Below, one piece after another: positions 24,684 to 33,324 of a stretch of DNA of 33,528 bases; the stretch's first letter is position 1, and each line of letters opens with the position of its first letter. The stretch comes from an uncultured Pseudomonadota bacterium (GTDB taxonomy: Bacteria > Myxococcota_A > Polyangia > Nannocystales > Nannocystaceae): the NCBI GenBank assembly GCA_913061055.1, contig CAJXVA010000043.1:1-33528 (forward strand). Reading direction: 5' to 3'. Position numbers and translations under genes: made by a program. The notes beneath the pieces are model-generated. The model ran no database searches and had not been told where the DNA came from. It saw nothing but the letters and a program-made list of their open reading frames with translations.

Positions 24684-25706
24684 CTAGCCGAATTTCCACT
24701 CCACCCGGGGACCGTCGGCCGCCTGGACAAGTGTCTCGAACAGGTCATGGTCGGGGCGAATCGAGATGACCAGCGTGTCGCCCTCGTTTCGAAACGCGAT
24801 CTTCTCGTTCCCCGGCTCGAACGCGACGGCATCGCTCTTCTCAGGGTCGATATCGTGGACGAGCAGGTGTTTTCCAAAGGGGAGCCGGGCTCGCACCATC
24901 TGCAGGATGCGGCGGGCGTATTCGCCACCGGGAAACTCGACGAGCACGGCGTTGTTCTCGTCTTGCCCCCACTGCACGCCGGGCACGGCCACCGCCGAAA
25001 CCTGGCTTCCGTCCCGCTCAGATCCGGCCTCGATCGCGGACACGAACGAGGCATCGGCCGCCATCGACGGGCGTTGGATGCCGGTGGTGAGCGCGGCATC
25101 CCGCTGGGTAAAGCAGTCGAGGAATCCCTGCGGGGTCCACAGGTCGAACAGGGCGCGCTCGTCCTCGTACAGGCCCACGGCGCGTCGCACCTCCACGATG
25201 CCTCGGCCGGTGTCGATCGAGGGCAGCAGCGGATCCGAGACGAAGAACGCCGCGGCCATGTCCGTCTGTGGGTAGTTGGCCTGTTCCGCTGGCGGAGCAA
25301 AGAACCGGGTGATCGCGGCGGGGAATGGCATCGCCTGCCCGGCTTCGAGGGGCCGCTTGCTGCCCAACATGTAGCGGCACAGCGCCCGAAGCAGCAGCGC
25401 GGGCCACATCGTGGCCTCGCCGGGGACCACGATCGACATCTCGAACTTCACGCCAATGCGTCCCGGGTCGATCGCCTCACTGAACCCATACGTCAGGTAC
25501 AGGGTTCCCTCTGCGGTGGGAACCGTCGCCACGCTCCACACCGGAGGCCCTCCCGCCTCGAAGGTCTGAATCCGCTGCGGATCGATGAAGTGATTGACGC
25601 CTCCGTTCCCCACGGCCGCCAAGGCGTTGTCCAAGGCCTCCACGCTGTCGTCGTGGACCTGCCGAACCTGCCCGGGCCCCACGGAGAATGAGAAGGATTG
25701 GCTCAT
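24684..25706 (-). CDS. Suppressor-of-fused (SUFU) domain protein
   Basis: 340 residues from the ATG at 25706, preceded by AGAAGG; in-frame starts at 25727 and 25736 are possible. The SUFU-like core lies in the first 160 residues: QTFEAGGPPVWSVATVPTAE, TLYLTYGFSEA, GVKFEMSIVVPGEATMWPAL, LLRALCRYML and an AGQAMPFPAAI motif. Bacterial SUFU proteins are often immunity or stress-linked factors of unknown mechanism. The C-terminal 180 residues (TQRDAALTTGIQRPSMAADA, GEYARRILQMVRARLPFGKH, AFRNEGDTLVISI) are not recognised. No toxin gene is visible beside it; the next gene on the strand is an ECF sigma factor 103 bp upstream. Confidence 0.65.
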   Translation of the reverse strand: MSQSFSFSVGPGQVRQVHDDSVEALDNALAAVGNGGVNHFIDPQRIQTFEAGGPPVWSVATVPTAEGTLYLTYGFSEAIDPGRIGVKFEMSIVVPGEATMWPALLLRALCRYMLGSKRPLEAGQAMPFPAAITRFFAPPAEQANYPQTDMAAAFFVSDPLLPSIDTGRGIVEVRRAVGLYEDERALFDLWTPQGFLDCFTQRDAALTTGIQRPSMAADASFVSAIEAGSERDGSQVSAVAVPGVQWGQDENNAVLVEFPGGEYARRILQMVRARLPFGKHLLVHDIDPEKSDAVAFEPGNEKIAFRNEGDTLVISIRPDHDLFETLVQAADGPRVEWKFG

Positions 25707-25809
25707 GCCTTCTTCGTCGCTCGACATCGCTCGCACGCTACCGCACGGTCACACTTGTGGTGAAGACACGTCTGACTCACGATGACGTGTCGTCAGATGC
25801 CCGCAGAGG

Positions 25810-26424
25810 TCAAGCCTTCGAGCGCTCGAGGGCCCGTTGGGCCCGCAACGCGTCGGCCAGGCGCTTCTTGGCGCGAGAGAACCGCTTGCGAAGAGCGATA
25901 CATGCCCGCTGGATGTCCTCGGTTGAGGGGGTGTCTTGCTCGGCGAGAACCCGCGCAACATCGTTCCAGGGCAAGTCCTTGTCGATACGCAGCACCAGGA
26001 GCAACTGATCCTCGGGGGACAGTGTCTCCCGAACGGCGTGGAGTTCTCGTTTGTACGTCGTGCGCACGTGAGGCGCCGTCGATGAGGCGGCCGCCTGCAC
26101 GACATCGGGCAGCGCGGAGTCGGACCACGGACGGTCGGGCGCGACCCGTTGCCGGCGCAGGAGGTCGAACAGCGACCGCTTGGCGATGGTGTACGCCCAG
26201 GTTCGACATGAGGATTCGAAGCGAAACTTCGGCATGCCCCGCCACAGCCGCTCGCAGAACAGACTGTACGCGTCGGCCGCCTGCGCGTCGTCACGACCCA
26301 TCGCCACCAGCACGCCCAGGATCTCTGCCCCAAACCCACGAAGGAGCACCGCCGTGGCCTCGTCGTATCGCTCTGCAAGACACAGCGACTCGACACGCGC
26401 TTCGATGGCCTTGGAGTCCGACAT
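25810..26424 (-). CDS. ECF-type RNA polymerase sigma factor
   Basis: 204 residues from the ATG at 26424. The frame is open to 26619, but the extra residues are Arg-rich and would overlap the divergent kinase gene. Region 2 is at about residues 30-100 (GRDDAQAADAYSLFCERLWR, FRFESSCRTWAYTIAKRSLF, DLLRRQR). Region 4 is at about 125-195 (LSPEDQLLLVLRIDKDLPWN, DVARVLAEQDTPSTEDIQRA, LRKRFSRAKKRL). A relatively long variable linker separates them. It is divergent from a Ser/Thr kinase gene with 80 bp between the start codons; such kinase/ECF pairs are common in myxobacteria and planctomycetes, where the kinase may control the sigma factor. That control is inferred. Confidence 0.87.
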   Translation of the reverse strand: MSDSKAIEARVESLCLAERYDEATAVLLRGFGAEILGVLVAMGRDDAQAADAYSLFCERLWRGMPKFRFESSCRTWAYTIAKRSLFDLLRRQRVAPDRPWSDSALPDVVQAAASSTAPHVRTTYKRELHAVRETLSPEDQLLLVLRIDKDLPWNDVARVLAEQDTPSTEDIQRACIALRKRFSRAKKRLADALRAQRALERSKA

Positions 26425-26467
26425 CCTCGCGCGCAGTATACTGGGCTGCCACACGCGCCGCGCGAGG
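26425..26467. promoter_or_regulatory. Palindromic divergent regulatory region (kinase / ECF sigma)
   Basis: Perfect 9-bp inverted repeats CCTCGCGCG (26425-26433) and CGCGCGAGG (26459-26467) flank 25 bases. Immediately inside the left arm is the 10-bp palindrome CAGTATACTG (26434-26443), the only AT-containing patch in a very GC-rich stretch. The left arm ends just one base before the sigma start codon, so any bound protein or mRNA hairpin would affect its translation as well. Confidence 0.55.
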
Positions 26468-26504
26468 GTAGAGGTCCGCACCGCAAACCGGAGCAACGAG
26501 CACG

Positions 26505-29189
26505 ATGCCCGAAACGCACGACACGGACGCAGACGACGACGTCGAAGCCGAGCTCCGCGCCCTGCTGCGGGCCCCTCCGGTCGATCCGGATGCGTTGCGG
26601 GAACGCGTCGCTCCGGCACGCCTCGCAGTCGGGACGCGCATCGATGACGCCTTCGTGATCGAGCGCCGGATCGCGCAGGGCGGCATGGGCGTGGTGTACC
26701 TGGCCCGCCACGAGCTGCTGCGGCGAGCGGTGGCCATCAAGCTTTGTCGGAGGCGCGCGAGCGAATCACAGACCGAGCGGCTGCTGCAAGAAGCCCGTGC
26801 GATGGCAGCGCTCGACCACCCCAACGTGGTGAAGGTGCACCACGTGGGGATGTTCGACGAGCAGGTCTACATCGCGATGGAGTTCGTCGATGGCGGCACG
26901 CTGGGTGGCTGGTGCGCGGATGCGCTGCGGAACCCCGCTCAGCTCGTCGAGATGTTCGTCGAGGCCGGTCGAGGACTGCAGGCCGCGCACGCGCAGGGTT
27001 TCGTCCACCGCGACTTCAAGCCCGAGAACGTTCTCATCGGCACCGACGGCCGGCCGCGGGTGGGCGACTTCGGACTGGTCTCCGCCAGCCCCGTCTCGAC
27101 CGACGAACCCGGCGAGAGCCGCGGCGGCCTGTCGACGCTCTCGTTTGCGGGCACACCCCGCTACATGGCTCCCGAGCAGCGCGCTGGCGAGCCCGTCGGT
27201 CCCGCCGCAGACCAATACTCGCTGTGCTTGTCGCTCAGCGAAGCGCTCGAGAATGCAAACCAGGAGGGGATCCGGTTGGGGCGGCCCCCTGACCGCCCAT
27301 CGGCGCGGGTGCAAGCTGCCCTGTGCCGCGGAATGCAGCGCGACCCAGCCGAGCGCTTCGGGGACATCGGCGCGCTGCTGGACGCGCTCCAACCCGCACC
27401 GCGCTCCTCCACCCGCCTCAAGATCCTGGCCGCACTCGCGGCCGCGGGCTTCGTCTCGGCGGGGACCTGGTGGGCATCCGCCCCGGCTGCAACGCAGTGC
27501 CCCGCCTCGCAACCACTCATCGAGGAGGTGTGGAGTCCAGCGCGAGCCCGGGAGGTCGCCGCCGCCGCGCCGGACCTCGGACGCGACCACGTTCGGCAGC
27601 TGCTCATTGGTGGATTCGATCGCTTCTCCGCTCAGTGGAGTGACGCGCATACCCAAACCTGCGACGCGTCCGTCCTTCCCACTCCCGAGCTGCAACGCGC
27701 CGCCCAGGGGTGCCTTCTCGAAGCGCGGGCCCAGTTCGACGCCGCACTCGAGACCGTGGTCGACTCGGGGCCTTCGGGCGAGGTGCGAGCGATGCAGGGG
27801 CTGTATGCACTGCCAAGCCTCGCGACCTGCCTCGACGTCTCGTCGCTTCAGCGCCGCCTCTCCGTCCCGCGAAACGCCGAGGACACCCAGCACGCAACAG
27901 CGTTGCGCATCGAACTCGCTCGGATCCGGGCCGCGGTCCTCATGGACACCCCACACCCCGACGTTGTGCGGATCGATGCCGCGATCGCGACCGCCGAGCG
28001 CCTCGAAGACCGTTCGGCCTTGGCGCTCGCACTCCTACTCCGAGCGCGGTCCGGCAGCCCTGAGGCGGAGGGTCCCCAAGGCGTAACGCTCAAACTCGAG
28101 CGCGCCTTCATCGAAGCCGAAGCTGCCGGCGACGACAAGCTGCGCGCCGAGATCGGTGCCTACCTCGTATACGTCACCGGGGTGGACCAGGGGCGCCGCT
28201 CCGAGGCGCTAGCCTGGGCGTCACGCACCGAGGCGGTGGTGGCGAGGCTCGGCGCACAGGCCTTGCCTGAAGCCGGGGCGCTGTACGACAGCATCGGGGC
28301 GCTTCATCTCGAACGCGGCCAGTTCGCCGAGGCCACGAGCGCACTTCAGAAGGCGGAGCGGCTCAAGGTCGAAGCCTTCGGTCCACAACACCCCTCCACG
28401 GCCTCGACCCGCGTCACGCTCGGCCGCCTGTGGATCCGCCGCGGCCAGCATGAGCGTGCCCGCGCCGTGCTCGAGGCGGCGCGCGAGGGCTACCTCGAGT
28501 CCGGGGACCTCCGTCATCCAGGCATCGCTCGAACCCAGCTGCTCCTGGCCGAGCTCGCCGAGGAGCGAACCGACGACGGCGAGGCACAGCGGCTGCTGAC
28601 CGACGTCCTGCTTCGCTGGGAGGCGGACTTTGGTCTCGAGCATCCACGGCTGATTCGGCCCCTCAACAATCTCGGCCGGGTCCGGGCGCGGATCGGTGAC
28701 TCCGATGGCGCGTTGACGGCGTACGGCCACGCCAGAGCGATCGCGGTGCAGTCGCTGGGACCCGATGACGCGCAGACCGGTTGGGCCCTGGGGAACGAGG
28801 CCGAGGGATTCATGGCCGCCGGAGCCCATCGGGCGGCCATCGACGGCTTCACCGAGGCCATCATTCACATGCGTGCCCAGTCGCGTTCCGGGGGCCTGGA
28901 CAACGAGGCGATGGCAGGCCGCGCCGAAGCCTACGTCGCGACCGGTCAACTGTGGGCGGCACGCGAGGACGCCGAGCGCGTGCTCGAGCAGTGTGAATCG
29001 GCGGGGTGCGAGCCCGGGATCGTTGCCCGTGCCTCGCTCGCCGAAGCTCAGGCCCTCGACGAGCACGGCGACAGACCGGCTGCAGTCGCCCTGCTGAGTG
29101 CGGCGTTGACCGAGGCGCCGGACCAGCGCCGCACACACCAGCGCTGGCGCCGTAAGATGCAACGATGGCTGGAGGAGCGCGCACCATGA
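26505..29189 (+). CDS. Hanks-type Ser/Thr protein kinase with TM helix and TPR region
   Basis: 894 residues. Kinase domain at about 42-300: glycine loop IAQGGMGVVYLARH, catalytic Lys79 in VAIKL, HRD at 168-170 (FVHRDFKPENVLIGT), DFG at 188-190, and APE at 222-224 in GTPRYMAPEQRAG; all essential residues are present, so it should be active. One TM helix follows at about 305-324 (LKILAALAAAGFVSAGTWWA). The C-terminal 550 residues are rich in TPR-like helical pairs (LERGQFAEATSALQKAERLK, LWIRRGQHERARAVLEAARE, TGQLWAAREDAERVLEQCES) and would lie in the periplasm. The start is preceded by GGAGCAACGAG. It is divergent from the ECF sigma gene, and its stop overlaps the next start. Confidence 0.9.
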   Translation: MPETHDTDADDDVEAELRALLRAPPVDPDALRERVAPARLAVGTRIDDAFVIERRIAQGGMGVVYLARHELLRRAVAIKLCRRRASESQTERLLQEARAMAALDHPNVVKVHHVGMFDEQVYIAMEFVDGGTLGGWCADALRNPAQLVEMFVEAGRGLQAAHAQGFVHRDFKPENVLIGTDGRPRVGDFGLVSASPVSTDEPGESRGGLSTLSFAGTPRYMAPEQRAGEPVGPAADQYSLCLSLSEALENANQEGIRLGRPPDRPSARVQAALCRGMQRDPAERFGDIGALLDALQPAPRSSTRLKILAALAAAGFVSAGTWWASAPAATQCPASQPLIEEVWSPARAREVAAAAPDLGRDHVRQLLIGGFDRFSAQWSDAHTQTCDASVLPTPELQRAAQGCLLEARAQFDAALETVVDSGPSGEVRAMQGLYALPSLATCLDVSSLQRRLSVPRNAEDTQHATALRIELARIRAAVLMDTPHPDVVRIDAAIATAERLEDRSALALALLLRARSGSPEAEGPQGVTLKLERAFIEAEAAGDDKLRAEIGAYLVYVTGVDQGRRSEALAWASRTEAVVARLGAQALPEAGALYDSIGALHLERGQFAEATSALQKAERLKVEAFGPQHPSTASTRVTLGRLWIRRGQHERARAVLEAAREGYLESGDLRHPGIARTQLLLAELAEERTDDGEAQRLLTDVLLRWEADFGLEHPRLIRPLNNLGRVRARIGDSDGALTAYGHARAIAVQSLGPDDAQTGWALGNEAEGFMAAGAHRAAIDGFTEAIIHMRAQSRSGGLDNEAMAGRAEAYVATGQLWAAREDAERVLEQCESAGCEPGIVARASLAEAQALDEHGDRPAAVALLSAALTEAPDQRRTHQRWRRKMQRWLEERAP

Positions 29190-30820
29190 ATCGAACAACC
29201 GTCTTCATCATCGCCGCGTCCCTCTCGTTGTTCGCAAGTCCCGACGCAAGCGCGCTACCTGCGTTCCCAAGTGCGGAGGGCATCGCGGGCGCAATCACGG
29301 GCGGGCGCGGAGGCGAAGTCATCAAGGTGACCACCCTCGAAGCGTCCGGACCCGGAAGCCTTCAGGCGGCCCTCGACGTCGACGCACCACGCGTGATCGT
29401 CTTCGACGTGAGCGGCGTCATCGAGGCCGCCGAGGTCATCATCCCCTATGGCAACGTCACCATCGCGGGAGAGTCCGCTCCCGGAGCCGGCATCACGATC
29501 GATGGACGGCTCCTGGCCGAGTACGAGTTCGGCATCGACAACATCATCATCCGCCACGTTCGCGTCCGACCCACCACACCGATGGGTCCCGGTGAGCAGT
29601 TCGACGCCATCGCCTTGTCGAGGTGCTCGGGCGTGCTCCTGGACCACGTCTCCGCATCGTTCGCGATCGACGAAACCATCGACCTGTACGAAGCCCAAGA
29701 CGTCACCGTGCAGTGGTCGAGTATCGAGAGTTCGGCCACGTCGGGCCATCCCGAAGGCGCGCACAACTACGGTCTGATTCAGGGGCCAGACGGCGCGCGA
29801 GCGTCGATCCTTCACAATCTGTTCGCCCACCAGCAGAACCGAAGCCCCGCCCTGGCCACCGGCCCGAGTGAGGTGCGCGGAAACGTGGCCTACAACGTCC
29901 GCCACGGGTTCGTCCACCACAACCCGGCCGCCGGTGCATTCGCGATCGTCGGGAACAACTACCTCGCCGGAGGGGACGACGACCTGTTCCCGTTCTTCTT
30001 CGACGACGAAGCGGGTGGCAACGATCCCGGGCTCGCGTACTTTCTCGCCGACAACTACATCGACGACCCGGGCGTGTTCACAGGCATCGTCGACAACCCA
30101 TGGACGATGCCGTGGCCGCACCCGAGCTTCGAGTACCTGGGCTTGCCCGAGTCGTACCGGGCGCCCGAAGAACCCGACTGGGAGACACTCGTCCCAGACC
30201 GCGTGCCGGTGGCCGAGCGCAGCGCTTCGGACTCGTTGGAGACGGTCTTGTCGTGCGCGGGCGCCTGGCCACGAGATGTGGTGTCCATGCGCTCCGTGAG
30301 CGAGGCTCGGGCGCGCACCGGTAGCTGGGGCGCGAGGGTTCCAGACGACCTGATGGAGGGCCTCATCCCCACTGAGCCGCCCCCGGACCAGGACGACGAC
30401 GGTATGCCAGATCCGTGGGAGCGCGCGGCCGGCCTGGATCCCGCGGACGCGACGGATGCGAGCACGGTGTTGGACACCGGCTACACCGCGATCGAGGCGT
30501 ACCTGCACGAGCGCGCGGCCGCCTTGGTGCCGAAGGGATGCCCTTCAGCGGCGCAGGGCGACCCCTCCCCTGGGACCGGCACCGGGTCGTCGGGTGACGG
30601 CGGAGGTTCTGGCCTCCCCACGACCGGCGGAACGAACGCCGAGACGAGCACCGGCCCAGGCCCGACCAGCTCCGCAACCAGCGACACAGCTGCGTCCACC
30701 GGGGTGGCGACCGCGACAATGGATGGAGGCACCGACGGCTGCTCGTGCCGGTCCCAGCGAGCCCCCGCCGCGGCGTGGCTGTTTGGGTTGCTCCTGTGCC
30801 TCGTACGACGCCGGGACTGA
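29186..30820 (+). CDS. Pectate-lyase-like secreted protein with MYXO-CTERM-like tail
   Basis: 544 residues; ATG in an ATGA overlap with the kinase stop, with GGAGGAG about 10 bases upstream. Signal peptide MNRTTVFIIAASLSLFASPD, then the right-handed beta-helix of polysaccharide lyase family 1: AFPSAEGIAGAITGGRGGEV, GPGSLQAALDVDAPRVIVFD, VSGVIEAAEVIIPYGNVTIA, LDHVSASFAIDETIDLYEAQ and LFAHQQNRSPAL. Pectate lyase groove residues are not obvious, so activity is unproven. A calcium-type DQDDDGMPDPWERAAGLDP stretch follows, then a Thr/Ser/Gly linker and a C-terminal tag (GCSCRSQ, hydrophobic AAAWLFGLLLCLV, RRRD) of the MYXO-CTERM kind that directs surface anchoring. It is translationally coupled to the kinase, an unusual pairing. 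Confidence 0.8.
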   Translation: MNRTTVFIIAASLSLFASPDASALPAFPSAEGIAGAITGGRGGEVIKVTTLEASGPGSLQAALDVDAPRVIVFDVSGVIEAAEVIIPYGNVTIAGESAPGAGITIDGRLLAEYEFGIDNIIIRHVRVRPTTPMGPGEQFDAIALSRCSGVLLDHVSASFAIDETIDLYEAQDVTVQWSSIESSATSGHPEGAHNYGLIQGPDGARASILHNLFAHQQNRSPALATGPSEVRGNVAYNVRHGFVHHNPAAGAFAIVGNNYLAGGDDDLFPFFFDDEAGGNDPGLAYFLADNYIDDPGVFTGIVDNPWTMPWPHPSFEYLGLPESYRAPEEPDWETLVPDRVPVAERSASDSLETVLSCAGAWPRDVVSMRSVSEARARTGSWGARVPDDLMEGLIPTEPPPDQDDDGMPDPWERAAGLDPADATDASTVLDTGYTAIEAYLHERAAALVPKGCPSAAQGDPSPGTGTGSSGDGGGSGLPTTGGTNAETSTGPGPTSSATSDTAASTGVATATMDGGTDGCSCRSQRAPAAAWLFGLLLCLVRRRD

Positions 30821-30827
30821 AGCGTCG

Positions 30828-31595
30828 CTACTCCTCGACCGTCCACCCGTTCGCGTCGGTATTCACGGCCTCCGGCGCGGGCTCGGGGCTGCTCTCGGCT
30901 GGATTCGCCGCAGCTCCGTCCTCGTCCTCGACCGAGGGGGGAGCGGCCTCTTCCGCAAGCGGTGCGCGGTCGGAAGCCTTCTCCATCGGCTGCATGGTCA
31001 ACTCGATCTCCACCACCGCATCGAACCCAAGAACCTGCCAGGACCCTGAGCGAATCGCGTCGACGGGGATGCCCACGAACGAGGTGGTGCCGACGATCTC
31101 GGTCTTGCCCACGTCGACATCTTCGACCACGAACTGCACCCGTTCGCCATACTCCTTGCGCGCGATCACGGCGCAGTTCGCCTCGCTGGAGCCGAACGGG
31201 GCGATGGCGGTGTCCTTCACGTAGTCGGTGCGAAGGATGTACTCGCGACCGAGCTGCATCTGAACCCGCAGATCCGGCGGACCCTTCACCTTGTTGAAGA
31301 TCGTTGTGCCCACCGAGCCGGCGGCGGACAGCGCCGCTGCATAGCCCCCGCCCTGAGACGCCGCGACCAGGTCGGGCAACAGCTTGCGGGCCTTGCGATT
31401 GACCCGGCCGATGCCATCCCATGACTTGCCGTTGACCTTCGCCGGCAGGACCACCGCTTTGGAGACACAGATTTCGACGAACTCCGGCAGCGGCGGAAGG
31501 TCGGGCTGCACAGGGACGGTCCCCTTGCTGCCACGACCTTTGAAACAGCCACTGAGGAGAACGGAAGAACAGAGCAGAACAGTGGAGAGACGCAT
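30828..31595 (-). CDS. Lipoprotein of unknown function
   Basis: 255 residues from the ATG at 31595. The signal peptide MRLSTVLLCSSVLLSGC gives a lipobox (LSGC); an in-frame GTG at 31637 would place non-signal residues in front. The mature part starts FKGRGSKGTVPVQPDLPPLP, then EICVSKAVVLPAKVNGKSWD, followed by a Gly/Ala-rich amphipathic stretch (ASQGGGYAAALSAAGSVG) and a beta-rich region (LRVQMQLGREYILRTDYVKD, VQFVVEDVDVGKTEIVGTTS, VVEIELTMQPM). The tail is acidic and Pro/Ala-rich. No family is recognised, though the mid-region resembles a C2-like sandwich. Its 5' region is repeated upstream of the adjacent histidine kinase. Confidence 0.75.
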   Translation of the reverse strand: MRLSTVLLCSSVLLSGCFKGRGSKGTVPVQPDLPPLPEFVEICVSKAVVLPAKVNGKSWDGIGRVNRKARKLLPDLVAASQGGGYAAALSAAGSVGTTIFNKVKGPPDLRVQMQLGREYILRTDYVKDTAIAPFGSSEANCAVIARKEYGERVQFVVEDVDVGKTEIVGTTSFVGIPVDAIRSGSWQVLGFDAVVEIELTMQPMEKASDRAPLAEEAAPPSVEDEDGAAANPAESSPEPAPEAVNTDANGWTVEE

Positions 31596-31636
31596 GCCGG
31601 TGACTTGACGCCGCGACTGTATCAACCGTCGCACCA
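31531..31636. repeat. Direct repeat copy A (with 33260-33365)
   Basis: About 106 bp aligning without gaps to 33260-33365, about 80% identical, with a perfect 32-bp core (31537-31568 = 33266-33297). It covers the signal-peptide codons of the lipoprotein and about 40 bp upstream. The copies are 1729 bp apart and bracket the histidine kinase gene. Confidence 0.9.
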
Positions 31637-31679
31637 CCTGAGCCCAATTCCGGCCATCAGCCCGTGTTTCGCCCTCTCG

Positions 31680-33242
31680 CTAGGCCTTGGACAACTTCCG
31701 CCGAAGCACACGGCCCAAGTCGGCCAATCGAAACGGCTTGTTCAGCAACGTCACGTCCGCGTCGAGTTGGGTCTGGGGAATCACGTTCTCCGTGTAGCCG
31801 CTCATGAAGACCACCGGGAGGTTCGGTCGCGAGGTCGCGACCTGGGAGGCCAACTCTGGCCCGGTCATTCCGCCCGGAAGCACCACGTCGGTCAGCAGGA
31901 GGTCGACATCGACCCCTGCATCGAGAGCACGAAGCGCCTCCTCCGCTGTCGCGGCCCCCAAGGCGGAGTACCCGAGCATCTGGAGCTGGCGAGTGACCAC
32001 GGCTCGGACGCGAGCGTCGTCCTCGACGACAAACACCGTCTCCCCCGCCCGAGATTCTGACCGCTCGTCCCGGTCGGGCACGCCCGCGACCTTCGGGTTG
32101 GCGCCTGCACTACGAGGAAGGAGCAGCCGAACCGAGGTCCCCTCGCCGGGCTCGGAGTCGATGCGTACGTGTCCGCCCGACTGCTTCACGAACCCGTGGA
32201 CCATCGACAACCCGAGCCCAGTTCCCTGTCCGGCCGGTTTCGTGGTGAAGAACGGATCGAACGCACAAGAGCGAACGTCGTCCGACATTCCGGATCCGTT
32301 GTCCGTGACGGTAACGGTGACGTAGTGCCCCGCGGCCGCTCCCTCGATCTCGAGCGCGCCCCTGTCATCGAGGTCCAGGTTCGCAGCTTGGATCGTGACA
32401 CTTCCACCGGCCGGAGCCAACGCATCCCGAGCGTTGACCACGAGGTTGACGATCGTGTTCTCGAACTGGCTGCGATCGACATCGCAAGGCCACAAGCCGG
32501 GAGCCGCAACAACCTCGAGGGCGATCGTCTCTCCAAGCAGGCGACGAAGCATCGAGCACAACGTCTCGAGCAGCGGAGCCACATCGGTGGGCTGAGGAGT
32601 CAACGGTTGCTGGCGCGCAAACGCCAGCAGGCGATGCGTGAGTTCGGCGCCCCGGTTCGCCGCAGCCAGGACATCGTCGAGGGATTCTCGCTCGGGACCG
32701 GCGAGGGCGGAGTCCGCCAGGATCTCGATGTTGCCGATGATGACCGCAAGAATGTTGTTGAGGTCGTGGGCGACGCCCCCGGTCAGCTTGCCAACGGCCT
32801 CCATCTTCTGGGCCTGTCGCAGTTGCGCCTCGACGCGACGCGCCTCCGTCTCGTCACGAAACGTCGCGCAAATCCCACCATTGTCGAGTCGAAAGCGATT
32901 GATGCGAACGACCCGCCCCGGTGTTGGTGTCAGGTCTTCGGTATGGATAAGTGGCCCAGTTTTCACCGCATGGATTCGTGCTTCCGCGAGAGCGACCGGG
33001 TCTCCGGGTCCGAACAAGCCCTTCTTCGCGCTCTCGACGTACAGGTCGAGCAGACGCATGCCGTACTTGGTGAGCGGCTGCACTGCGGGACCCATGAGGT
33101 CGAGGTAGCGCTGGTTCCACGAGACAAGTCGCAGCGAGTCGTCGAAGATCGTGACGCCCTCCTCCATCGCCTCGAACGTCGCCTGCAAAAACTCGGAGAT
33201 CCGAGCCCGGTGCTCGACGTCATCCCGTTCATCCCCGGCCAC
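31680..33242 (-). CDS. Hybrid sensor histidine kinase (PAS, HisKA, HATPase, REC)
   Basis: 520 residues from the GTG at 33242; an upstream GTG at 33281 lies inside the repeated lipoprotein leader. The order is a PAS domain (about 17-135; FEAMEEGVTIFDDSLRLVSW), HisKA with phospho-acceptor His159 in LTGGVAHDLNNILAVIIGN, HATPase_c (N-box NTIVNLVVNARDA, G1 DNGSGM, F-box DPFFTTK, G2 GTGLGLS), and a receiver domain (about 401-518) with the phosphorylatable Asp452 in LLLTDVVLPGG and VVFMSGYTENV, KPF. No TM segment is present, so it is a soluble kinase sensing a cytoplasmic signal. REC at the C-terminus suggests internal phosphotransfer. It overlaps the stop of the leader ORF and is 84 bp from the lipoprotein start. 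Confidence 0.9.
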   Translation of the reverse strand: MAGDERDDVEHRARISEFLQATFEAMEEGVTIFDDSLRLVSWNQRYLDLMGPAVQPLTKYGMRLLDLYVESAKKGLFGPGDPVALAEARIHAVKTGPLIHTEDLTPTPGRVVRINRFRLDNGGICATFRDETEARRVEAQLRQAQKMEAVGKLTGGVAHDLNNILAVIIGNIEILADSALAGPERESLDDVLAAANRGAELTHRLLAFARQQPLTPQPTDVAPLLETLCSMLRRLLGETIALEVVAAPGLWPCDVDRSQFENTIVNLVVNARDALAPAGGSVTIQAANLDLDDRGALEIEGAAAGHYVTVTVTDNGSGMSDDVRSCAFDPFFTTKPAGQGTGLGLSMVHGFVKQSGGHVRIDSEPGEGTSVRLLLPRSAGANPKVAGVPDRDERSESRAGETVFVVEDDARVRAVVTRQLQMLGYSALGAATAEEALRALDAGVDVDLLLTDVVLPGGMTGPELASQVATSRPNLPVVFMSGYTENVIPQTQLDADVTLLNKPFRLADLGRVLRRKLSKA

Positions 33243-33324
33243 GCTCCGAGAATAGCAACCCACGGCCTTTGAAACAGCCACTGAGGAGAACGGAAGACCC
33301 GAGCAAGACCCCGGGGAAACGCAT
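33229..33324 (-). pseudogene. Truncated lipoprotein leader ORF overlapping the kinase start
   Basis: A 31-residue frame MRFPGVLLGSSVLLSGCFKG then RGLLFSERGRG ends at 33229, 14 bases inside the histidine kinase gene (GTG at 33242). Its first 22 residues match the signal peptide, lipobox and first mature residues of the lipoprotein at 31595 (MRLSTVLLCSSVLLSGCFKG). It looks like the 5' remnant of a paralogous lipoprotein gene cut by the kinase. Translation of it might couple to the kinase start. Confidence 0.65.

Noticed and set aside
26766..27956. Antisense frame of 396 codons opposite the Ser/Thr kinase.
   Set aside because: No domain-like sequence; the sense strand carries all kinase motifs.
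29255..30508. Antisense frame of 417 codons opposite the pectate-lyase-like gene.
   Set aside because: Composition of a mirrored GC-rich gene; the sense frame has signal peptide, beta-helix and C-terminal tag.
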